DNA of 59,607 nucleotides from Planctomyces sp. (GTDB lineage: Bacteria > Planctomycetota > Planctomycetia > Planctomycetales > Planctomycetaceae): the NCBI GenBank assembly GCA_016795105.1, contig JAEUIH010000047.1:1-59607 (forward strand). Reading direction: 5' to 3'. This document shows, in pieces, positions 53,494-59,607 of this stretch. The stretch's first letter is position 1. Each line of letters starts with the position of its first letter. The translations under genes and the position numbers were made by a program. The notes below the pieces were generated by a model. It did no database searches, was not told where the DNA came from, and saw nothing but the letters and a program-made list of their open reading frames with translations.

Positions 53494-54297
53494 ATGGCGA
53501 TCACTGCCCAAACAATCGACACAGGACGAACAGCGAAGATTTCGTCCGAACAACTGAAAGCGTATCACGACGATGGCTTCGTCATACTTCGGAGCCTGTT
53601 TTCACCTGCCGAGATGGACTTGATCCAGCAGGAGTGCGATCGTCTGTTGGCGGAATACTCGCAATTCATCGATCCGTTGAACCTTCGATGCCGCTTCATG
53701 CCTCACCACAAGTCGGGTGAGCCGCTCTTCGAAGTGTTTGATCCAGTGAATGACCTGTCGGAACTCCTGCATCAGGTTTGCTTTGACGTGCGAATTACAT
53801 CCGCGCTGGAGGCGATTTATCAGGAGCCTGCAGAGCTATTCAAAGAGAAGCTGATCTACAAAATGCCGGGGGCAAACGGCTATCGTCTGCATCAGGATAT
53901 ACCGCAAAGTTGGCCAGGATGGCCGTGTTCCTTTCTGACGGTTCTGCTGGCAATCGATGGCTGCAGTCGCAGCAACGGCTGCACGGAAGTGTATCGCGGA
54001 TATCATGGCGGATTCCTGTTGGCCGATCCGTCGGAGTACATGCTTTCTGACGACTGTGTTTGTCAAAGTCGGCGCGAGTTTCTGGAACTGGGGTCAGGCG
54101 ATGTGGCGATCTTTCATGGACTGACGCCGCATGGATCGGCCGCGAATCAGTCAGCCGGAACACGAAGAGCGTTTTACATCAGCTACAACGCACGATCGGA
54201 TGGCGGCGACCAGCGACACTCACACTACGACGCATTTCAGGCAATGTTGAAGGATCGTCTGATTCCGGAATCCACGGGCGTTCCCTATTTTCGGTAG
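53494..54297 (+). CDS. Phytanoyl-CoA dioxygenase-family protein
   Basis: A 267-residue Fe(II)/2-oxoglutarate-dependent oxygenase. The metal ligands are H133 and D135 in RLHQDIPQSW and H213 in LTPHGSAANQS, with R224 or R225 in GTRRAFYIS for 2-oxoglutarate. Related enzymes hydroxylate small molecules, lipids and phosphonates. It starts three bases after the DUF1559 stop and precedes an MFS gene by 18 bases. Its position beside an ArsI-like enzyme suggests oxidation of an organic arsenical or a carbon-phosphorus analogue, but the substrate is unknown. Confidence 0.88.
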   Translation: MAITAQTIDTGRTAKISSEQLKAYHDDGFVILRSLFSPAEMDLIQQECDRLLAEYSQFIDPLNLRCRFMPHHKSGEPLFEVFDPVNDLSELLHQVCFDVRITSALEAIYQEPAELFKEKLIYKMPGANGYRLHQDIPQSWPGWPCSFLTVLLAIDGCSRSNGCTEVYRGYHGGFLLADPSEYMLSDDCVCQSRREFLELGSGDVAIFHGLTPHGSAANQSAGTRRAFYISYNARSDGGDQRHSHYDAFQAMLKDRLIPESTGVPYFR

Positions 54298-54315
54298 CCT
54301 GTTTGGGAACGCTTT

Positions 54316-55641
54316 ATGACAACTGCAACATCAACGAAAGCAGGCCAAGAGCCCGTTCGTTACGGCTGGGTGATCGTCATCATTGCTGCTCTGGCAATGG
54401 TTGCGACACTGCCCGGCCGGACTCATGGTCTCGGAATGATCACAGAGCGATTGCTCAACGACCCGGCTCTTCAAATCGATCGACTCTCGTTCAGCGAGAT
54501 CAACTTCTGGGGAACATTGCTCGGTGGTCTGTTTTGTTTGCCCTGCGGCTGGTTGATCGATCGATTTGGACTGCGATTAACGCTGACAGTCACAGTCAGT
54601 GCACTTGCTGTGGTTGTGCTTTGGATGACAAGGCTGACGGGTGGTCGAGAATTTGGCGTCACCGTCATGCTGACGAGAGGATTCGGTCAAAGCGCGTTGT
54701 CGGTCATCAGCATTACGATGGTTGGAAAGTGGTTTGCTCAGCAGACGAGTCTGGCGATGGCTGTCTATTCGTTGTTGTTATCAGTGGGCTTCGCCTACGC
54801 CGCGCAGATTGCGAAACCATGGGCGGAGTCTGACTGGCGAGTCGTCTGGAACGCAATGGGATATTCGCTGGCTGCCTTTGTGCCGGTGTGTCTGTTCTTC
54901 TGTCGAGATCCCAAACCGAGCCACCAGAAATGCTGCGGGGGTTCTCACTCCTTGTCGACGGAAAATCGTGCAGAGGGCAGTTTCACTTTGGCTGAGTCGT
55001 TGCGGACACAAGCGTTCTGGGTTTTTGCACTCGCGACTTCGTTGGTGGGATTGATCGGATCCGGACTTTCTCTGTTTAACGAGTCGGTGCTGACGTCGCA
55101 GGGGTTTTCGAAGGATGTCTTCTATAACCTGATCACGCTTACCGGGACGGTTGGACTTCTTACCAAACTGCCCATTGGATGGATTGGTCAGCGATGTCCC
55201 CTGAACCGCTTGTTGTCGGCGGGACTTCTGTTACAGGCCATCTGTATGGCGACGTTGCCGTTCGTGCGATCACTGCCCGGCATCACGTTGTACGGCGTCG
55301 GAATGGGAGTCTCCGGGACAATCACAACCGTGCTGTTCTTTACAATCTGGAGCCGCGTATTTGGTCGGCAGCATCTGGGGCAAATCCAGTCCGTTGCGCA
55401 ATTGCTGACCGTTGTGGCCTCCGCCGCCGGGCCGGTCATTTTCGCTCGCTGCCTGACACAGTTCGGCAGCTATTCCCCGGCATTCATGATTCTCGCGCTG
55501 ACCTCATGCGGATTCGCTGTTTGGTCCTGGTGCGTTTCCGTGCCAACTTCGTCAGAGCCTTCTCAGAAGTCGAACCACTTACTTAAAACTACATCCAACA
55601 CCGGGCCGCAATCGGCGCTGGTCGAATTGCAGGAGACTTGA
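54316..55641 (+). CDS. Major facilitator superfamily transporter
   Basis: A 441-residue permease with 12 predicted membrane segments. PCGWLIDRFGLRL follows helix 2 (MFS loop 2-3 motif), and LPIGWIGQRCPLNRLL starts the second half. The pattern is like OFA/ACS-type anion permeases. Its neighbours suggest export or import of an arsenical or phosphonate-like anion. It ends two bases before the ArsI-like gene, so the two are certainly co-transcribed. Confidence 0.9.
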   Translation: MTTATSTKAGQEPVRYGWVIVIIAALAMVATLPGRTHGLGMITERLLNDPALQIDRLSFSEINFWGTLLGGLFCLPCGWLIDRFGLRLTLTVTVSALAVVVLWMTRLTGGREFGVTVMLTRGFGQSALSVISITMVGKWFAQQTSLAMAVYSLLLSVGFAYAAQIAKPWAESDWRVVWNAMGYSLAAFVPVCLFFCRDPKPSHQKCCGGSHSLSTENRAEGSFTLAESLRTQAFWVFALATSLVGLIGSGLSLFNESVLTSQGFSKDVFYNLITLTGTVGLLTKLPIGWIGQRCPLNRLLSAGLLLQAICMATLPFVRSLPGITLYGVGMGVSGTITTVLFFTIWSRVFGRQHLGQIQSVAQLLTVVASAAGPVIFARCLTQFGSYSPAFMILALTSCGFAVWSWCVSVPTSSEPSQKSNHLLKTTSNTGPQSALVELQET

Positions 55642-55643
55642 AG

Positions 55644-56756
55644 ATGTCCACCGTCGTACCACTTTCTGTTTCTGTTCCTTTGGAGATTCGAGCGTCAGGG
55701 ACAAGACCGCAACCTTCGGAGACGGGGACGCGTTTTCATCTCTCTTTGAATGTTTCGTGCATCGAACGTGTGTCTTCGTTCCTGCAGCTCGTGTTGGGTG
55801 TAACTCCAGCCAAGTTGCGAGCCGATTATGCGAAGTTCGAACTGGACTCGCCTCCGCTGGTGCTTTCCCTTGAGCCAAACCCGCCGCAGGAGTCCGGGTC
55901 ACTGAATCATTTGGGCTTTCGATTCGCGACAACAGCGGATTTGCTGGACGCACAGAGACGCATCGAGGCTGCAGGAATCTCCACGCAGCGCGAGGAGGGC
56001 GTTGAGTGTTGCTACGCAAAGCAGACCAAGTTCTGGGTCCATGATCCTGATCGGCGTCTGTGGGAGTTTTACGTTCTGGAAGGTGACCTTGAGCATCGGG
56101 GCGGTGGCCAAACGCTGGAACAAATGGGGGGCGATTCCCAATCGTGTGGCCTCGGGATTGAAGCGATCCGACCGGTCATTTGGGAACATCGGATGGGAAG
56201 TGAGTTCGCTTTACCGACCGAACTGGCCGACGAAATTCGGCTACGCGGAACATTCAACGTGCCAATGTCGGACGCGGAGATGACTCGAATTATTCAGGAC
56301 GTATTCAGCAACCTGAAACCAGGCGGTCAGGTGGAACTTCATATGCTGACGAGCGAATCTCCGCTGACTGGTCCAATCGAGTTGCCGGGTCCAGCAGCCT
56401 CTGTGAAACATGTTCCGGTCAGAACCGCATTGCTGCAGCAACTGGCAGCAATTGGGTTCATTGATTGCCGTTTGACGACCTTCCGATCAGGGGCCTGTTT
56501 TCAGTCGAATGGAATCCCGCTCCGGGAGACGAAAATCGTGTCCGTCAAACCGGGGGACTCCCGTGAGTCGAGCCGGACGGACCTTGTTTATCGTGGCCCG
56601 TTTGCGGAAATCAAAGACGACTACGGCACTGTGTGGCGTCGCGGCGAGCTGCAATCGGTGTCATCAATTCGCTGGGAAGAACTTAAGAAAGCGGGCTTCG
56701 AAGCTTCGTTTACAGTGATTCCTCAGACTTCGACGTTCAGTCAATGCGGCACATGA
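55644..56756 (+). CDS. ArsI-like C-As lyase fused to a methyltransferase-like domain
   Basis: A 370-residue two-domain protein. Residues about 30-150 match ArsI, the Fe(II) dioxygenase that cleaves methyl groups from trivalent organoarsenicals: FHLSLNV (H32), ADYAKFELDSPPLVLSL, SLNHLGF (H89), the vicinal C122-C123 in ECCYAKQTKFWVHDPD, and E141 in LWEFYVL. H32, H89 and E141 match the ArsI metal ligands; the Cys pair binds As(III). Residues about 195-305 look like the C-terminal half of a class I methyltransferase (NLKPGGQVELHML), without a visible SAM motif I, and YRGPFAEIKDDYG onward resembles the end of ArsM-like proteins. AGGAG lies eight bases before the ATG. Confidence 0.82.
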   Translation: MSTVVPLSVSVPLEIRASGTRPQPSETGTRFHLSLNVSCIERVSSFLQLVLGVTPAKLRADYAKFELDSPPLVLSLEPNPPQESGSLNHLGFRFATTADLLDAQRRIEAAGISTQREEGVECCYAKQTKFWVHDPDRRLWEFYVLEGDLEHRGGGQTLEQMGGDSQSCGLGIEAIRPVIWEHRMGSEFALPTELADEIRLRGTFNVPMSDAEMTRIIQDVFSNLKPGGQVELHMLTSESPLTGPIELPGPAASVKHVPVRTALLQQLAAIGFIDCRLTTFRSGACFQSNGIPLRETKIVSVKPGDSRESSRTDLVYRGPFAEIKDDYGTVWRRGELQSVSSIRWEELKKAGFEASFTVIPQTSTFSQCGT

Positions 56757-56892
56757 TTTGAGACGACGTCAATTCGGCCAACCGATAACTGTAGTTTGAT
56801 CGCCCGGACAATTGCCTACTCGTTGCGTGGCGATTAACATCATTCGGACAGTCTCATGATCTTCAGATTTTGTTCCTCAATGGCGATTTCTC

Positions 56893-57210
56893 GTGGCACA
56901 GGAAGTTTTTGACGCGAATTTTTGCGCAGAACGTCTCAAGGCGCTGGGTGACCCCCATCGCCTAAAAATCGTGAATGCGCTGCGATACGGCGAACTTACG
57001 GTCGGCGACATTGCAGAACTGCTGGAAGCGGAAGTCGTCACGGTCTCGCACCACTTGAAGATCATGAAGTACGCGAATCTCGTCGAAGTGCGACGCGAAG
57101 GTAGATTCATGTACTACCGTCTTCACGAAGACTTGCAGTGTACGAAAGGCAAAGGAACGAGATTTCTGGATCTCGGCTGCTGCCGTCTGGAAGTTCCGGA
57201 TCCGAAATAG
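56893..57210 (+). CDS. ArsR/SmtB-family repressor with C-terminal Cys pair
   Basis: A 105-residue winged-helix regulator starting at GTG. FCAERLKALGDPHRLKIVNALRYGEL opens the fold; TVGDIAELLEAEVVTVSHHLKIM is the recognition region and RREGRFMYYRLHE the wing. Possible metalloid ligands are C11 and the tail QC...DLGCCRLEVP, a C-terminal Cys pair. Unlike the ArsR at 10495, it has CC in the tail and none in the recognition region. It lies between the ArsI fusion and the CobW gene and probably controls both directions of the cluster. Confidence 0.87.
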   Translation: MAQEVFDANFCAERLKALGDPHRLKIVNALRYGELTVGDIAELLEAEVVTVSHHLKIMKYANLVEVRREGRFMYYRLHEDLQCTKGKGTRFLDLGCCRLEVPDPK

Positions 57211-57291
57211 CTGCAGCCTTACTTAACAACATTGGCATTCCATTGATTGCCACTCGAAACGATCAGGTCACTCAAAGAAGAAAAGAAGTCG

Positions 57292-58383
57292 ATGAAGCCC
57301 GTTTATATCATGGTCGGTGGATTTCTCGGTGCAGGAAAGACGTCCACCATTTCCCGACTTGCCCGTCATTACATGAGCCAGGGGAAAAAGGTGGGGATTG
57401 TGACCAATGACCAGACCACGGACCTGGTAGATACTCAGAGTCTGCGGTCTCAGGGCTTTGATGTGGGCGAAGTCGCAGGATCGTGTTTCTGCTGCAACTT
57501 CAATGCCTTGACGTCGACTGTTGAGGGTCTCGGTGAAGGTGAACTTCCGGACATTATCCTCGCGGAGCCGGTTGGCAGTTGCACAGACCTTGTGGCTACA
57601 GTGATTCGACCGTTGACGGAAGTCTATGGAGTTCCACTGGATATCTCACCGTACGGAGTCATCCTGAAACCAAGTCATGGTCTGAGAATTCTGCGTGGCG
57701 AAGCGACCAGCGGATTCTCACCGAAAGCGAACTACATCTTCCGCAAACAGATTGAAGAAGCCGATTTTGTCGTCATCAACCGCGTGGATGAGTTGTCTGC
57801 AGCGGATGTCTCTGAATTGCAGTCGCTGATTGAAAAAGAGTACCCGGGCCGTCCCGTGTTGCGATGTTCAGCAAAGACCGGCGAGGGTTTTGGTGCTCTC
57901 GTCGAAACCCTGGCACTGCGTGGTCAGTTTGGCAAAAGAGTGATGGAGGTTGATTACGACATCTACGCGGAAGGTGAAGCGGAGCTGGGATGGCTCAACA
58001 GTCAGGTTGTTGTCGAATCAAAGCAGGAATTCGAACTAGATCACTTGCTGATGGATTTGATTCGTCGCCTGCACGCTCGACTGCTATCCGCCAGTGCTGA
58101 GGCTGCTCATTTGAAAGTGATCTGTCTGTGTGACACCAGCTACGCCGTCGCGAATGTAGTGAGCAATCAGACCGGCCCGGAACTTTCCCTCGCATCCGAG
58201 ACGAAAACGGCGGCGGCAAATGTCGTCGTCAATGCCCGTGTCGCGATTGATCCGGCCGAACTTGAGGTCATGGTCCGGGATGAACTGGAGTCCGTGACAA
58301 AGGCCATCGGAGCAACTCAGAACGTCGTTTCTTTGCAGAGCTTTCGTCCAGGGCGTCCGGTGCCGACGCATCGCATTTCCTAG
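57292..58383 (+). CDS. CobW/COG0523-type GTPase metallochaperone
   Basis: A 363-residue G3E-family GTPase. Walker A is GGFLGAGKTS (9-18); the metal site GSCFCCNF has C65, C67 and C68 as in the CxCC motif; GTP specificity is shown by INRVDEL. The family moves zinc, cobalt or iron to target enzymes. Here the client may be the Fe-dependent ArsI-like or PhyH-like protein, a speculation from position. The ATG at 57292 follows an A-rich AAGAAG site; longer frames begin at 57247. Confidence 0.9.
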   Translation: MKPVYIMVGGFLGAGKTSTISRLARHYMSQGKKVGIVTNDQTTDLVDTQSLRSQGFDVGEVAGSCFCCNFNALTSTVEGLGEGELPDIILAEPVGSCTDLVATVIRPLTEVYGVPLDISPYGVILKPSHGLRILRGEATSGFSPKANYIFRKQIEEADFVVINRVDELSAADVSELQSLIEKEYPGRPVLRCSAKTGEGFGALVETLALRGQFGKRVMEVDYDIYAEGEAELGWLNSQVVVESKQEFELDHLLMDLIRRLHARLLSASAEAAHLKVICLCDTSYAVANVVSNQTGPELSLASETKTAAANVVVNARVAIDPAELEVMVRDELESVTKAIGATQNVVSLQSFRPGRPVPTHRIS

Positions 58384-58418
58384 AACTGTTTCATGGGGTT
58401 CCTTTAAGGAGTTTCAAC

Positions 58419-59282
58419 ATGGCTGTCCGTGTGATTCTGGTGTTGCTGAGCTTGCTGGCCACATTGAATGCGTCTGCCTCTGCAGAGACTCCTGACAAGG
58501 ATGCTCTGACGTTAATCGTGATGGACCCGCTTTCCGCCCCTCTTGCGTGTGATTGTGTCAAAGGATATGCCCAACGCGATTACGAAGCGTTAGCTGCATT
58601 TCTGAAACAGAGGTTGAATCAGGATGTGAATGTTGTATTCGCTGAGTCGCTCACGGAGGCCATGGAAAAGTCTGAAGGCAAAGTGGATCTGATCGCCGGA
58701 AAGCACTCCGTCGTTCTGGCGGATGCCAAAGAGTCAGCGAAATCCGTGAGGCCAATTGCTCGTCTGACGGATCTGAAAGACTCCATCACCCAGACCGGAT
58801 TGATTGTTGTTCGTTCCGGAGATGCAGCCAAGTCCGTGGCGGATTTGAAAGGCTACCGGATTCTGTTTGGCCCGGCCGATTGTGATGAGAAATCGAAAGC
58901 AGCAATCGCGCTGTTGAAGAAAAACGGTGTCGCGATTCCAGACAAAATCGAAGTCGCGGCCTCCTGCAGTGAAGCCGCCGTCACGATGGTGGAACTTCCC
59001 GCTGAAACAAAAGTGGCCGCCGTTGTTTCAAGCTACGCAACCCCTTTGCTTGAGGGCTGCGGGAAAGTTAAGAAAGGCGAATTGCGGATCATCGGAGAGA
59101 CTGAGCCCGTGGAGTTCATCACTCTCTTCGCGACAGATTCTTTGTCCGGAGATCGTCTCACAAAGGTCAGGTCGGCCATCGATGAAGTCGGCCTCGAAGC
59201 AAACCTGTTGATCAGGTTGGAAACGGCCTCTGGCTTCCAACTCTGCAATGAACAGACCGGTGCCGTTCTGACTGCAAAATAA
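58419..59282 (+). CDS. PhnD-like periplasmic binding protein with Cys residues
   Basis: A 287-residue exported solute-binding protein. The signal ILVLLSLLATLNASASAE is followed by TLIVMDPLSAPLACDCVKGYAQRDYEALAAFLKQRL, a PhnD/SsuA-type opening, then YRILFGPADCDEKSKAAIALLKKNG. It carries a C44-x-C46 pair and single Cys around residues 183, 195, 230 and 275, uncommon in phosphonate binders. AioX, the arsenite-sensing partner of the AioSR system, is a PhnD homologue with a required Cys, so an arsenic-binding role is attractive. AAGGAG precedes the ATG. Confidence 0.8.
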   Translation: MAVRVILVLLSLLATLNASASAETPDKDALTLIVMDPLSAPLACDCVKGYAQRDYEALAAFLKQRLNQDVNVVFAESLTEAMEKSEGKVDLIAGKHSVVLADAKESAKSVRPIARLTDLKDSITQTGLIVVRSGDAAKSVADLKGYRILFGPADCDEKSKAAIALLKKNGVAIPDKIEVAASCSEAAVTMVELPAETKVAAVVSSYATPLLEGCGKVKKGELRIIGETEPVEFITLFATDSLSGDRLTKVRSAIDEVGLEANLLIRLETASGFQLCNEQTGAVLTAK

Positions 59283-59607
59283 CGACTGGTCAAGGCAACA
59301 TTGAACAATGGCGTCATGCAGAACCGCTGAAATCTTCTCCCGGCTCCCAGAGTTGAATCGCCAATTTCTTCAACGCGACGTACTTACGGCTCAAACTGCC
59401 GGGAACGCCTAAAAGCCCACGATTCCCTGTTGGCCGCACGGGCTTGATTGCCGCAAAACAGTGCATGCAATCAAGTCCGCACAACTCGACTGAGTCTGAG
59501 CGTTAAAGTGGGCAGAAACCTGCGAAAACTTGATTCGACTCGCTTCCTGCCCCTGCGGCTTTCGTCGCACGATCAGCGGTCGAGACTACGAAGTATGCAG
59601 TCGCAAT
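59283..59607. other. 3' end of window, no supported gene
   Basis: No open frame or hairpin is supported in the last 325 bases. The continuation of the arsenic-related cluster, if any, lies beyond the window. Confidence 0.5.

Noticed and set aside
10495-57210. The two ArsR genes considered as duplicates of one another
   Set aside because: Their sequences and Cys positions differ strongly (Cys in helix and wing versus Cys pair in the tail), so they were probably acquired separately.
1-59607. CRISPR arrays, tRNA or rRNA genes, and riboswitches
   Set aside because: No regularly spaced repeats and no cloverleaf or conserved rRNA segments were seen; a covariance-model scan would be needed to exclude small RNAs.

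Overview
The window looks like part of a planctomycete chromosome. The evidence is a prepilin-signal DUF1559 protein, many ECF sigma factors, exported metal-handling proteins typical of that phylum, moderate GC content, and mixed ATG/GTG starts with variable Shine-Dalgarno sequences. No rRNA, tRNA or CRISPR was recognised. Calls rest on motifs and family patterns read by eye; no database search was possible.

Layout. 1-5.4 kb: the end of an HxlR regulator, a tyrosine recombinase, two short-chain dehydrogenases (one very like 7-alpha-hydroxysteroid dehydrogenase) and an outer-membrane porin-like protein. 5.8-9.6 kb: a MarR/DUF1398 pair divergent from an ECF sigma factor with a Cys-rich tail, followed by an SDR, a DUF1330 and a DinB gene; the sigma and SDR genes share one promoter motif. 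9.8-13.6 kb: an LRR protein divergent from an overlapping ArsR / cysteine desulfurase-like / ArsM-like methyltransferase / acetolactate decarboxylase-like operon. 13.7-20.7 kb: PadR regulator and a tripartite RND efflux system. 21.1-24.3 kb: MFS, di-haem peroxidase, and a second MarR/DUF1398 pair whose divergent sigma gene has been lost although its promoter remains. 25-31.7 kb: His-rich exported protein, Czc-type adaptor, a four-helix-bundle gene, a CzcA pump with an unusual insertion, and a His-rich lipoprotein. 32.6-34.6 kb: an APC-type permease with a frameshift in a G5 run.

34.7-47.3 kb is a long run of minus-strand genes. In transcription order: an exported Cys-containing protein, ECF sigma, Cys-rich anti-sigma, second sigma with a Cys-rich tail, HMA-MauE fusion, Cys-rich exported protein, two metal-binding lipoproteins, a sialidase-fold protein, a tandem (double) membrane-fusion protein and a CzcA pump. 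It reads as a self-regulated metal-efflux locus. 47.7-50.5 kb: an SRPBCC gene broken by a stop codon, then ChrA with ChrB split into two genes. 50.6-52.3 kb: a transglutaminase-like protein and a small lipoprotein.

52.5-59.3 kb is a plus-strand cluster: DUF1559, phytanoyl-CoA dioxygenase-like, MFS, ArsI-like C-As lyase fused to a methyltransferase-like tail, ArsR, a CobW-type GTPase with CxCC motif, and a Cys-containing PhnD-like periplasmic binding protein. It resembles an organoarsenical handling system not known to me in this combination. The window as a whole is a metal and metalloid resistance region (arsenic, divalent cations, chromate) with a recombinase near one end, a duplicated module and several decayed genes, which suggests an accessory region built by successive acquisitions.
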